NCBI GenBank assembly: GCA_037139415.1
Contig: JBAXGN010000023.1
Coordinates: 1 to 53,482, forward strand
Reading direction: 5' to 3'
From: Verrucomicrobiota bacterium
GTDB lineage: Bacteria > Verrucomicrobiota > Verrucomicrobiia > Limisphaerales > Fontisphaeraceae
DNA length: 53,482 nt
Shown: piece after piece, positions 19,561 through 28,141 of the stretch
How the letters are laid out: the number at the start of each line of letters is the position of its first letter
Position numbering within the stretch: position 1 is the first letter of the stretch
Notes under the pieces: generated by a model
What the model was told of the DNA's origin: nothing
Databases searched by the model: none
Seen by the model: only the letters and a program-made list of their open reading frames with translations
Translations under genes and position numbers: made by a program

Positions 19561-19604
19561 CAGCGCCGCTTCCTGGGTTTCCGCCATGCCCAGGACGAAA
19601 TCCA
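19561..19604 (-). pseudogene. 44-bp fragment matching the glucan synthase gene
   Basis: The reverse complement matches 52739-52782 in the large glucan synthase gene with two mismatches by eye, and keeps its reading frame (DFVLGMAETQEAAL against DFVLGVAETREAAL). It lies beside the DUF4143 remnant. It is a stray copy of a coding segment, from this gene or a relative. Confidence 0.55.
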
Positions 19605-19647
19605 TTCCATGCTTGATTGCCGCGCTGGAACCCGATATGGTACGGCC

Positions 19648-20481
19648 ATGCCTGCGGTCAACAAGCAATGCTCCCTAACTGCCTCGCGTCAAGTTGCGGG
19701 GGTGCCAGCCGTCCAAAAAAGTAAATTCCTGCTATCACTTCACTTATTGGTCACCCTCCTCTTGGCTGCTGCTTCTGCCTTCGCCCAGCAACCTTCCGTC
19801 TGGCCTTTTCCGCCGCTCCCTGCTGTTCCGGCAGGAACAAATCCGGCGGCGTATCCCATGCCAAGGATGGATTGGTTTAAGCGCGTGTCGCTCAACAACG
19901 AAAACGCCAAAAAGGAGGGTGACGCCATCCAGCTTATTTTCGACGGTGACTCCATTACCGATTTCTGGGCAGGTAGGGGAAAGGCGATCTGGACTGAACG
20001 GTATGGTAACTATCACGCTTTCAATTTCGGCATTGCCTCAGACCGCACAGAACACGTTCTCTGGCGGCTTTCGCAGGGCCAGGTGGATGGCCTTCATCCC
20101 AAGCTGATCGTCCTCTTGATCGGAGCGAACAATGTTTTCGCCAACCCCCCCGAGCAAATTGCGGAAGGTGTGAAAGCGATTGTTGCGGATTACCGAAAGC
20201 GGTGCCCCAACAGCTCGATTCTCCTCCAGGGCATCTTTCCAAGTGGTGCCAGTTCCACGAGTCCCCGCCGCGCTCCGACTAAAACGGTCAACGATATTAT
20301 CTGCAAATTGGCCGATGGCAAAAAAGTGATTTATATTGATTTTGGCGAGAAATTCCTGAGTCCCGACGGCTCACTGAGCGCGGAAATCATGCCCGACTTC
20401 CTGCACCCTTCGACCAAGGGTTATCAGATCTGGGCGGACGCGATCCAGCCAATCATTGATCAACAGCTTGGGGCGAAATAG
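19648..20481 (+). CDS. Exported SGNH/GDSL hydrolase
   Basis: A 277-residue protein with a signal peptide (FLLSLHLLVTLLLAAASAFA). The SGNH blocks are visible: block I FDGDSITD with Ser102, block II Gly in NFGIASDRTEHVLWR, block III GANN (VLLIGANNVF), and block V DFLHP with Asp250 and His253. This is the PAF-acetylhydrolase/acyl-ester hydrolase layout often found beside glycoside hydrolases, where it may remove acyl groups from polysaccharide. The first ATG in frame is at 19609, but 19648 gives a normal-length leader. The early codons overlap a repeat element copy (19666-19738). Confidence 0.85.
   Translation: MPAVNKQCSLTASRQVAGVPAVQKSKFLLSLHLLVTLLLAAASAFAQQPSVWPFPPLPAVPAGTNPAAYPMPRMDWFKRVSLNNENAKKEGDAIQLIFDGDSITDFWAGRGKAIWTERYGNYHAFNFGIASDRTEHVLWRLSQGQVDGLHPKLIVLLIGANNVFANPPEQIAEGVKAIVADYRKRCPNSSILLQGIFPSGASSTSPRRAPTKTVNDIICKLADGKKVIYIDFGEKFLSPDGSLSAEIMPDFLHPSTKGYQIWADAIQPIIDQQLGAK
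19666..19738 (+). repeat. Island repeat element, divergent copy inside a gene start
   Basis: The stretch with AATGCTCCCTAACTGCC, GCGTCAAGTTGCGGGGGT and CCAAAAAAGTAAATTCCT aligns with the element copies near 33186, 36973 and 42004. It makes up the n-region of the SGNH hydrolase, so the element has been captured into a coding sequence or lies over it. Confidence 0.5.
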
Positions 20482-20569
20482 CGCCAAAGTGCTTTCAATC
20501 AAAAAGCGAATTTTCACCAGTGACCGGCTGAATTCGCAGGGAAAATCCCTATTTAACCAAAGAAACATC

Positions 20570-23236
20570 ATGCGTTGCAGTGCTAGAAATTGGGGAAGAA
20601 TCGCAGGGCTGGCCTTTACCGCAGGGGTGATGGCGCTCGCCGTTCAGGTTAATGCCGCGCAGAACAAAACAGCGCAAGCGCCAGAAGCCACCGCAAAAGG
20701 GATTAGCGACGCAGACGCGCGTTTCTCGTTTCTGACGCCATGGGACGATGCGAAGGCGAACTTCGTGGACGTCAGCAGTCTCAACAACGGCCCGGCCGGA
20801 TCGCACGGGTTTATTGTCGTTAAGGACGGCCATTTTGTCGAAAGCAATACCGGCCGTCGGGTGCGCTTTCTGGGTGCCAATCTCTGTTTTGACGGATTGT
20901 ATCCCGCGCATGAAGACGCGGAAAAAATTGCGGCCCATCTCGCCAAGTACGGCATGAATGCGGTGCGCTTCCACCACCAGGACACCACTTTCAAGTTTCC
21001 AGGGGTGGAAGGTCGCCTGTGGGATCCCAAGTATCCCGACAGCCGTCACATTGATGCCGGCCAACTGGAAAAGATGGACTACCTGGCGGCTCAACTCATA
21101 AAACGCGGCATTTACATTGATATGTGCCTGCACGTATCGCGTAAGTTCAAACCGGCGGACGGTTTTCCCGAAGGCGTGAGCAAAATCCCGTTCGACTTCG
21201 ACAAGCGCGTTGACATTTTTGATTCGCAGATGATCGCCGTTGACAAGGAGTATTTCCGCGACCTGCTCACCCACGTTAATCCTTATACGGGCAAGACCTA
21301 TGCCGCCGACCCCGGCCTCCTCAACGTGGAGATCAATAATGAAAATTCTCTGCTGGGCCTGTATGGCGAAACGCTGGGGATGGGCCTTTACGCATTGCCT
21401 GCTCCCTATCACAAAGAATTGACCGACCTGTGGAACGCTTGGCTCCTCAAAAAGTACGGAACAACGGCGAAGCTGGCCGCCGCGTGGGCTTCGGCCGACC
21501 AGACAACAGGCTCAAATCTATACCCGCCTTCAAACGATCCCGCCAAGTGGACTCTGGAAATCCAGCCGGGTAATGAGGCCACCATCAAGAGTGATGACGG
21601 CGGAGTGCGGGTGGATGTTCCCAAGGCAAGTGGCACGGACTGGCAGTTACGGTCATACCAAAAGGGGCTGGGCATCCTGGAGAATGGCAAGCGATACACC
21701 ATCACCATGGAAATGAAGGCGGACACGGACTGCGTCCTGGGAGTCGGGGCCTATCTTGATGATCCGCTTCCTCCAAAGCAAATCCAACTCGGCCTGTTCG
21801 GGCGAGTGAATTTGACCACGCGATGGGTGACTCGCTCGTTGGAATTCAAAGCAATCAAGGCGCGGGATGGCCACAATCTCCTGCCAGTCCTGAACCTGGG
21901 CACAAGGACCGGCTCGACGTGGATTCGCAATATAACTCTCAAAGAAGGAACTGGTGGGTTCAGCCTTTCAACGGACCAGACACTGGAGGCTGGCACTGTG
22001 CTCCTGGATCCTTCCGGCAACCTTGCTCCGCGCGCGGATTGGCTTCAATTCTTGGCGGACACGGAAATGGCCTATGTCAACGATATGCGCTCTTATCTCC
22101 GTAAGGACCTGGGAGTAAAACAGTCCATCTTCTGCTCGCAGTTGGGCTACGGCGGTCTCTGGGCCAACTACCGCGAGGCGAGCAGCGATTACATTGACAA
22201 CCACGGTTATTGGGAGTGCCGCAATTCCCTATCCGAAATTGTCAAGAACCAGCCCATGGTGCGGACGCTGGCTACCCGAAATACCTTGAGCCGAATGGCC
22301 ATGGACATGAACGCAGGTCAGCCGGTGTCCGTTACGGAATTCAACCATTGTTTCCCGAACGAGTTCCGGGCGGAGATGATGCCGGGCTATGCGTCCTTGG
22401 CCGCGTTTCAGGATTGGGACGCCATTTTCGTCTTCTGCCACCAGAGCTACGGAGCCAAAGGGGCGAAAAACGGCCAAAACGATCGGATGCGGTTTCCATT
22501 GGAAGCGTCCGCTGACCCTGCCGTTTGGGGCTTCATGCCGTCTGCGGCAATGATGTTCCGCAGCGGGCTGGTGCCAGTCGCCCCCACCGAACGAATCCTG
22601 GCCATGCCTGCCAAGTTCCCCGCCGATAAAGTGGCGAAAGGACTTACCATCGCCAAAGCATGGCAGGATAAAGGCGTGGTCCTCCTGGACGCGTTCAAAT
22701 ACCGCCTGCGACTGGGGATCGGTTTGCCGGACGTGCTCCCCAACCCAAGTGCCCCTGAGGGCGTCCTCAAGGTGGAGGTCACAGACCCGCAGACGGCCCG
22801 GTATGTGGTGGACGCTCCGGCTGCAAAATCGGTTCACGGGTTTGTGGGCGGACAAACCGTGTCCTTCTGCGGTGCCACGGTTGTGTTCGGTCAACTCACA
22901 CACAATTTCGGGGCTCTGACGCTGGTAGCGATGGATTCCAAGCCGCTGGCGCAGTCCTCCCGGATCCTGCTAACCATGGTGACCCACACGCAAAACAAAG
23001 GCCAGACGTGGAACGAAGCGCATTCGATGTTAGCCAAGGTTGGTGATGGTCCGCCCCAGGTGGACGCAGCGTCGGCAACCGTCTCCATTGCCGCCGACGG
23101 CCCCCGCAAGGTATTCACCCTGGACGGCTCTGGAGAAAAGCAGGACCCTGTTCAATCGGCCTTTAAGAACGGGCAAGTTTCCTTCGCCATCACGCCCGCT
23201 CAGAAAAGCATCTGGTTTGCCATCACCAAACCTTAA
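20570..23236 (+). CDS. Exported glycoside hydrolase with carbohydrate-binding domain
   Basis: An 888-residue protein with a signal peptide (GLAFTAGVMALAVQVNAA). Residues about 80-300 are the first half of a TIM barrel with a NAVRFHHQD strand and the likely acid/base Glu in VEINNENS. A jelly-roll domain at about 325-490 (KRYTITMEMKAD, LTTRWVTRSLEFKA) resembles CBM4/9 modules. The barrel then resumes with the likely nucleophile Glu in VTEFNHCFPNEF, and the end is beta-rich. This resembles GH5/GH-A clan cellulase-like hydrolases. The start at 20570 gives a clean leader; upstream codons do not. It lies 89 bp after the SGNH hydrolase and probably acts with it on a polysaccharide. Confidence 0.8.
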   Translation: MRCSARNWGRIAGLAFTAGVMALAVQVNAAQNKTAQAPEATAKGISDADARFSFLTPWDDAKANFVDVSSLNNGPAGSHGFIVVKDGHFVESNTGRRVRFLGANLCFDGLYPAHEDAEKIAAHLAKYGMNAVRFHHQDTTFKFPGVEGRLWDPKYPDSRHIDAGQLEKMDYLAAQLIKRGIYIDMCLHVSRKFKPADGFPEGVSKIPFDFDKRVDIFDSQMIAVDKEYFRDLLTHVNPYTGKTYAADPGLLNVEINNENSLLGLYGETLGMGLYALPAPYHKELTDLWNAWLLKKYGTTAKLAAAWASADQTTGSNLYPPSNDPAKWTLEIQPGNEATIKSDDGGVRVDVPKASGTDWQLRSYQKGLGILENGKRYTITMEMKADTDCVLGVGAYLDDPLPPKQIQLGLFGRVNLTTRWVTRSLEFKAIKARDGHNLLPVLNLGTRTGSTWIRNITLKEGTGGFSLSTDQTLEAGTVLLDPSGNLAPRADWLQFLADTEMAYVNDMRSYLRKDLGVKQSIFCSQLGYGGLWANYREASSDYIDNHGYWECRNSLSEIVKNQPMVRTLATRNTLSRMAMDMNAGQPVSVTEFNHCFPNEFRAEMMPGYASLAAFQDWDAIFVFCHQSYGAKGAKNGQNDRMRFPLEASADPAVWGFMPSAAMMFRSGLVPVAPTERILAMPAKFPADKVAKGLTIAKAWQDKGVVLLDAFKYRLRLGIGLPDVLPNPSAPEGVLKVEVTDPQTARYVVDAPAAKSVHGFVGGQTVSFCGATVVFGQLTHNFGALTLVAMDSKPLAQSSRILLTMVTHTQNKGQTWNEAHSMLAKVGDGPPQVDAASATVSIAADGPRKVFTLDGSGEKQDPVQSAFKNGQVSFAITPAQKSIWFAITKP

Positions 23237-23456
23237 ACACTGCCATGACACCGGTCGGCGATTTCAAGGTGAGAATTCCCCGAAACCAGATTTCGCTCTT
23301 TGAACTCATAATCCGGTTTGGATGCGGGAGGTACCGCCATCCACATGCCGAGCAGGGCCGAAAATTCGCCCTTGATCCGCAGCCTGGGATGGCCGGAAAA
23401 ACAGACGTGGAAACAGGCTGGACAAAGGCCGTCCGTTGCGATTATGTTTTCACCGT

Positions 23457-24092
23457 ATGCAAGACGTAAAGCCATTATACGATGCCATTGTGACCGGCGA
23501 CGCTAAGGCCGCCCGGAGTTTCACTGAAACTGCCATTGCCGCAAACTGGGACCCCATCCGACTCGTCAACGAGGCCATGATTCCCGCCATGGATGAAGTG
23601 GGACGCCGTTTCGGCTGCAACGAATATTTCGTGCCGGAATTGTTGCTTGCCGCCCGCGCGATGAAGGGCTCGCTGGAGCTGATCCGCCCGCTCCTGATCG
23701 CCAGCGGTGTCCAACCGATTGGCCGCGTGGCCATCGGCACCGTCAAAGGTGACCTGCATGACATCGGCAAGAATCTCGTGGCCGCCATGTTCGAGGGCGG
23801 CGGCTTTGAGGTCATTGATCTCGGCGTGAATGTGCCGCCCGAAAAATTCATTGAGGCGGTCAAAAACAAAAACGCCAATATCGTCGCCATGTCCGCGTTG
23901 CTGACCACCACCATGCCGTCCATGAAGAGCACTATTGACGCCTTCAAACAGGCCGGCCTGCGCGACCAGGTGAAGTTTCTGATCGGCGGCGCGCCCATCA
24001 CGCAAAAGTACGCGGATGAAATCGGCGCCGACGGCTACAGCGACAACGCGGTGGGCGCGGTGGCGCTGGCCAAGAAAGCGCTTGGTAAATAA
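23457..24092 (+). CDS. Corrinoid (B12)-binding methyltransferase subunit
   Basis: A 211-residue protein with a four-helix cap (residues 1-85; MDEVGRRFGCNEYFVPELL) and a Rossmann-like B12-binding domain. The cobalamin-ligand motif DxHxxG is at 99-104 (D99, H101, G104), followed by VIDLGVNVPPEKF and GGAPITQKYADEIGADGYSDNA. The family (MtaC/MtbC-like) carries a methyl group on cobalt between a donor-specific methyltransferase and an acceptor. The downstream homocysteine methyltransferase-like gene (45 bp away) is the likely partner. The donor-specific enzyme is not in the window. Confidence 0.9.
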   Translation: MQDVKPLYDAIVTGDAKAARSFTETAIAANWDPIRLVNEAMIPAMDEVGRRFGCNEYFVPELLLAARAMKGSLELIRPLLIASGVQPIGRVAIGTVKGDLHDIGKNLVAAMFEGGGFEVIDLGVNVPPEKFIEAVKNKNANIVAMSALLTTTMPSMKSTIDAFKQAGLRDQVKFLIGGAPITQKYADEIGADGYSDNAVGAVALAKKALGK

Positions 24093-24137
24093 GGCGCGCG
24101 CACCCAAAACGCCGAATCATCGTTTTCCATTTTTGCC

Positions 24138-25013
24138 ATGCATCCAGTGCTTGACTCGCTGCTCGCCCAAGGCCCCGTGCTTACTGACGGTGCATGGGGT
24201 ACCCAATTACAGGCTCGCGGACTCGCCGTGGGCGATTTTCCGGACGCTTGGAATTTATCCCGCCCGGACAAGGTGGGCGAAGTTGCCAAGGCGTATGTGG
24301 ACGCCGGCAGCCGGGTCATTCTGACCAACACCTTTGGCGCGAATGCCATCCGGCTCGGTGAAAATCAACTGGCGGATAAAATGGCGGAGATCAACCGGCG
24401 CGGCGTGGAAATCTCCAAACAAGCCGCCGCTGGCAAAGCCCTGGTGTTTGCCTCGATCGGGCCGACCGGCAAGCTGCTGATGAGCGGGGAAATTACCGAA
24501 GAGGAATTGCTGAAAGCCTTTGCGGAACAAGCCGCAGCCATGGCCGAGGGGGGCGCGGACGCTCTGGTGGTGGAAACCATGGGTGATCTTCTGGAAGCTC
24601 AAACCGCCGTTATTGCTGCGAAGCGCACCGGGCTGCCGGTGGTAGCGTGCATGGTCTATGATGCCGGCAAAGACAAGGATCGCACGATGATGGGCGTCAC
24701 GCCCGAACAAGCCGCCAAGGGTTTGGCGGAGGCGGGTGCGGATGTCATTGGCGCGAATTGTGGTCAGGGAATTGCCGGGTTTGTGGCCATCTGCCGCCGC
24801 TTGAAAGCCGCAACGGACAAACCCATTTGGATCAAAGCCAATGCCGGTCTGCCGGAAATGGTGGACGGCAAAACCATATATCGCACCACGCCCGCCGAGT
24901 TTATTTCGTATCTACCCGCCTTGATGCAGGCCGGTGCCGCGTTTGTTGGCGGCTGCTGCGGGACCAGTCCGGACTTCATCCGTGCGGCCCGCCAGCAACT
25001 CAACGCCCGATGA
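24138..25013 (+). CDS. Homocysteine S-methyltransferase-family protein
   Basis: A 291-residue TIM-barrel protein. It begins with VLTDGAWGTQLQARG and shows ILTNTFGAN and VETMGDL strands. The zinc-binding cysteines are C208 (GANCGQG) and C273-C274 (GGCCGTSP), as in the homocysteine domain of MetH, MHT1 and BHMT. Together with the upstream corrinoid protein it makes a stand-alone equivalent of the first two MetH modules. It may transfer methyl from a corrinoid to homocysteine or another thiol. Confidence 0.88.
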   Translation: MHPVLDSLLAQGPVLTDGAWGTQLQARGLAVGDFPDAWNLSRPDKVGEVAKAYVDAGSRVILTNTFGANAIRLGENQLADKMAEINRRGVEISKQAAAGKALVFASIGPTGKLLMSGEITEEELLKAFAEQAAAMAEGGADALVVETMGDLLEAQTAVIAAKRTGLPVVACMVYDAGKDKDRTMMGVTPEQAAKGLAEAGADVIGANCGQGIAGFVAICRRLKAATDKPIWIKANAGLPEMVDGKTIYRTTPAEFISYLPALMQAGAAFVGGCCGTSPDFIRAARQQLNAR

Positions 25014-25040
25014 TTTCTTCATTGAGGCACGTGCGTTCCA

Positions 25041-26441
25041 ATGGCTAATCCAGCCGCTGATAAACTGGTCCGTTGGCTGCCGGTGGGCATACTGGTCACC
25101 GGCGGTGTAATTTTATTGTTCGGTCTTCACGCCAACCGGCACGGTTTGAGCGAACGGGCGCCGGGTGCCGACTTGGTGGAAACCACGAACGGCCCGGCTG
25201 GTATCGGAAAATGGGAGGGCAAAGTCGTCACGGGTACCGGTGTCGCCTCCAAGCTGGCCGGCGAGTGGCCACGGTTTCGCGGTCTCCAAGGGAATGGTAT
25301 AAGTCCCGAGTCCACCCCGCTCCTAAAAGCCTGGCCTGCCGGTGGCCCCAAGCAACTGTGGAAAGTGGACGTGGGTGAAGGGTTCGCGGCAGCAGCGGTT
25401 TCAAAGGGCCGGGTGTACGTCATGGATTACGACCGGGCCAACCAGTCCGATGCCTTGCGCTGTCTCTCCCTGGATGATGGCGCGGAAATCTGGCGCTACA
25501 CGTATCCCTCAAAGGTCAAGCGCAACCATGGCATGTCGCGCACCATCCCCTTTGTGGCGGACCAATACCTCATCGCGCTGAGCCCCAAATGCCAGGTGCT
25601 CTGCGCCGATCCGGTGCGTGGGGAACTGAAATGGAAAATGGATTTGGTCCGGGAATTCAATGTGGAGGTCCCGCCTTGGTACGCCGGCCAGAATCCGTTC
25701 GTGGAAAATAACCGGCTTATTTTGGGCACCGGCGGAGACGCCTTGCTGGTGGCGGTGGATTGCCTTACCGGCAAAGTCCTCTGGAAATCGCCCAACCCAA
25801 ACAAATGGCAGATGACCCATTCCTCGATCGCAACGCTGGAGTTCGCCGGGCGCAAGCAGTACGTGTATTGCGGCAGCGGTGGCGTGGCGGGTGTCTCGGC
25901 GGACGATGGCACGATCCTTTGGGAATACCTGGATTGGAAAATCAGCATCGCCAATATTGCCACGCCGGTGCCGGTCGGAGACGGACGCATCTTCTTTTGC
26001 GGCGGTTATAATGCCGGCAGCGCGATGATTCAGCTCAAGGAGCAGGCGGGAAAAATTACTGTGGAAACGTTGTTCCGCCTCAAGCCCGCGATTTTTGGTT
26101 CCACCCAGCAGACCCCGATTCTCCACAAAAAGCACCTTTTTGGCGTGCGCCCGGATGGACAATTGGTGTGTCTCGATTTGAATGGCAAATCGGTTTGGGA
26201 AAGCGGCCCCACCCGTCGGTTTGGCAGTGCTCCGTATCTGATCGCCCAGGATATGATTTACGTGCTGGACGATGACGGCACGCTCACGTTGGTTGAAGCC
26301 GCGCTGGATGGTTACAAGGAACTGGTCCGCGCCAAGGTGCTCGAAGGACCGGATGCCTGGGGGCCTATCGCCCTGGCAGGCGGACGGTTGATTGTCCGTG
26401 ACAACAATAAAATGGCCTGTCTGGACGTTGGGGCGAAGTGA
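25041..26441 (+). CDS. PQQ-like beta-propeller protein, membrane-anchored
   Basis: A 466-residue protein with an N-terminal membrane anchor (WLPVGILVTGGVILLFGL). It continues with repeated WRY/WE-type propeller blades (for example DGAEIWRYTYPSKV, GKVLWKSPNPNKW, DGTILWEYLDW), as in PQQ-like/quinoprotein beta-propellers of Planctomycetes and Verrucomicrobia. Such proteins are usually periplasmic; many bind no PQQ. It starts 27 bp after the methyltransferase and may share its transcript, but I see no functional link. Confidence 0.82.
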   Translation: MANPAADKLVRWLPVGILVTGGVILLFGLHANRHGLSERAPGADLVETTNGPAGIGKWEGKVVTGTGVASKLAGEWPRFRGLQGNGISPESTPLLKAWPAGGPKQLWKVDVGEGFAAAAVSKGRVYVMDYDRANQSDALRCLSLDDGAEIWRYTYPSKVKRNHGMSRTIPFVADQYLIALSPKCQVLCADPVRGELKWKMDLVREFNVEVPPWYAGQNPFVENNRLILGTGGDALLVAVDCLTGKVLWKSPNPNKWQMTHSSIATLEFAGRKQYVYCGSGGVAGVSADDGTILWEYLDWKISIANIATPVPVGDGRIFFCGGYNAGSAMIQLKEQAGKITVETLFRLKPAIFGSTQQTPILHKKHLFGVRPDGQLVCLDLNGKSVWESGPTRRFGSAPYLIAQDMIYVLDDDGTLTLVEAALDGYKELVRAKVLEGPDAWGPIALAGGRLIVRDNNKMACLDVGAK

Positions 26442-26442
26442 A

Positions 26443-26474
26443 CAATAAAAAGTCCGTGGGGGTTACCCACGGAC
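26443..26474 (-). terminator. Intrinsic terminator between convergent genes
   Basis: A perfect 9-bp stem GTCCGTGGG/CCCACGGAC at 26452-26460 and 26466-26474, loop of 5. On the minus strand it is followed by TTTTTATT. It fits as the terminator of the cytochrome c gene (stop 26498) and lies directly after the beta-propeller gene stop (26441). Confidence 0.7.
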
Positions 26475-26497
26475 ATTGCTCGGAAATATGGAACGCG

Positions 26498-26887
26498 TTA
26501 TTTGGCGCCCTGATCAATCCACGCGCGCAGGAGACCCACTTCGTCTTTGGTAAACGGATCCGCCTTGCCTTTGGGTGGCATGTTCTGGTCTTTATCTTTG
26601 CACACCCCGGCTGCGCATTGCACGATTTTGCTGGTCTCGCTCTGGCCCGGAGTGATCACCTTCTTGCGGCTCTTCAAAAGCTGGTCCAGCGCATCCAGGC
26701 GCACGCCCGCCTTGGCCTTCTCCGCATTATGGCATTTGACGCAGGAACGCTCGAACAATGGTTTAATGTCCGTGGCATAGGTGACCCCGGATTTGTTCGC
26801 TGGCGGGGGGAGTTCCGCAGCCGACACAGCCAACGCGGTCAGCGTGATGGCCGCGCATCCCAGGAATAGAGCCCAATTTGTTTTCAT
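26498..26887 (-). CDS. Small exported cytochrome c
   Basis: A 129-residue protein with a signal peptide (ALFLGCAAITLTALAVSAA). A single haem-binding motif C49-VK-C52-H53 follows TDIKPLFERSCVKCHN, the pattern of the planctomycete-type cytochrome c. A MPPKGKADPF segment near residue 100 supplies the likely axial Met. The start at 26887 is favoured over 26941 because it gives a normal signal peptide. It is periplasmic or outer-surface; no associated Psd1/Psc oxidase-like protein is next to it. Confidence 0.85.
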   Translation of the reverse strand: MKTNWALFLGCAAITLTALAVSAAELPPPANKSGVTYATDIKPLFERSCVKCHNAEKAKAGVRLDALDQLLKSRKKVITPGQSETSKIVQCAAGVCKDKDQNMPPKGKADPFTKDEVGLLRAWIDQGAK

Positions 26888-26903
26888 AGTTTTATTTAAA
26901 ATG

Positions 26904-26930
26904 ACAGGGATGGTGAGTAACCATCCCTGT
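26904..26930 (-). terminator. Hairpin after the Gfo/Idh operon
   Basis: A 10-bp perfect stem ACAGGGATGG/CCATCCCTGT with a 7-nt loop. On the minus strand it is followed by CATTTTAAATAAAA, a weak U-rich tract. It lies between the Gfo/Idh stop (26976) and the cytochrome c start (26887), so it would end the operon transcript. Confidence 0.6.
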
Positions 26931-26975
26931 GTCGCGTTCAAACTAGATGCAAAATCATTTTTTGCAAGTACCCGG

Positions 26976-28124
26976 TTATTTTACTTTCTTCACCTTTTCC
27001 CAACGATCGGTCTTGGCGGACTTGAGCACGGCGTCGCAGACATATTGGGTTTCCAGCGCCTCTTTAAAGGTGGGGCTGGCCGGTTTGCCGCTGGCCACGC
27101 CTTGCAGGAAATCCGCCAGTTGATGCACAAAGCTGTGCTCGAAGCCGATGATCAGGCCAGGGACCCACCACTTGTCCATGTACGGATGCTCGCCGCCATG
27201 ATCGGTGACGTGGATGGACCGCCAGCCGCGCAGCTTGCTCTCGTCCTTGTGACTGAACCATTGCAGGCGGTGCGGGTCGTGCAAATCCCAGGCGATGGAG
27301 CCAAATTCGCCGTTGATTTCAAAGGTGTTGAGCGCCTTGTGTCCGCGCGCGTAACGCGTGGATTCAAACGTGGCCAGCGAGCCGTTGCTGAACCGGGCCA
27401 GAAACGCGCAGGCATCATCAATGCCCACCTTCTCCATCTTGCCAGTAAGTTGGTGCATGCGCTCTTTGACGAAGGTTTCCGTCATGGCGGTGACCTTATC
27501 TATGCTGCCATTCAGCCACAGCGCGGTATCAATGCAGTGGGCCAGCAAATCGCCGGTGACGCCGCTGCCCGCCGCTTTCACATCCAGCCGCCAGAGCGCA
27601 TCGCCACCCTGCGGCACATCCTTGGAGATGGTCCAGTCCTGGAGGAATTTGGCGCGGTAATGGAAGATTTTCCCGAGGCGTCCCTCATCAATCAGTTGCT
27701 TGGCCAGCGTGACCGCCGGGATGCGCCGATAATTGAACGATATCAGATTGGGCACGCCCGCCTTTTCGACGGCTTTGACCATCGTTTCCGCTTCCTTGCC
27801 GTTCCGGGCCAGCGGTTTTTCGCAGATGATCATCTTGCCGGCCTTGGCGGCGGCAATGGCGACTTCGGCGTGCAGGTTGTTGGGCAGGCAGATGTCCACC
27901 AGATCAATGTCCTTGCGCGCCAGGAGTTTGTGATAATCGGTCTCGAACGATTCAAAACCCCAGCGTTCCGCAAAAGCCATAGCCTTTTCCCCATTGAAAT
28001 CGCAAATCGCCTTCAAGACCGGCTGATATTCCAGGTCGAAGAAGTTCCAGACTTTGCGATGCGCGTTGGTGTGCGTGCGGCCCATGAAGCCGCACCCGAT
28101 GACTGCTACGTTGAGTTTTTTCAT
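26976..28124 (-). CDS. Gfo/Idh/MocA-family oxidoreductase
   Basis: A 382-residue protein with the N-terminal Rossmann motif [13 protein letters not shown] and the family EKP motif in [13 protein letters not shown], which holds the catalytic Lys. The C-terminal half is the alpha/beta sugar-binding domain. Members oxidise or isomerise sugars and inositols using NAD(P). The gene lies 17 bp downstream of a sugar isomerase-like gene, a pairing common in Verrucomicrobia and Planctomycetes in sugar or inositol breakdown. The exact sugar is not readable. Confidence 0.9.
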   Translation of the reverse strand: MKKLNVAVIGCGFMGRTHTNAHRKVWNFFDLEYQPVLKAICDFNGEKAMAFAERWGFESFETDYHKLLARKDIDLVDICLPNNLHAEVAIAAAKAGKMIICEKPLARNGKEAETMVKAVEKAGVPNLISFNYRRIPAVTLAKQLIDEGRLGKIFHYRAKFLQDWTISKDVPQGGDALWRLDVKAAGSGVTGDLLAHCIDTALWLNGSIDKVTAMTETFVKERMHQLTGKMEKVGIDDACAFLARFSNGSLATFESTRYARGHKALNTFEINGEFGSIAWDLHDPHRLQWFSHKDESKLRGWRSIHVTDHGGEHPYMDKWWVPGLIIGFEHSFVHQLADFLQGVASGKPASPTFKEALETQYVCDAVLKSAKTDRWEKVKKVK

Positions 28125-28141
28125 AAGCTTTATTCGTTTGA

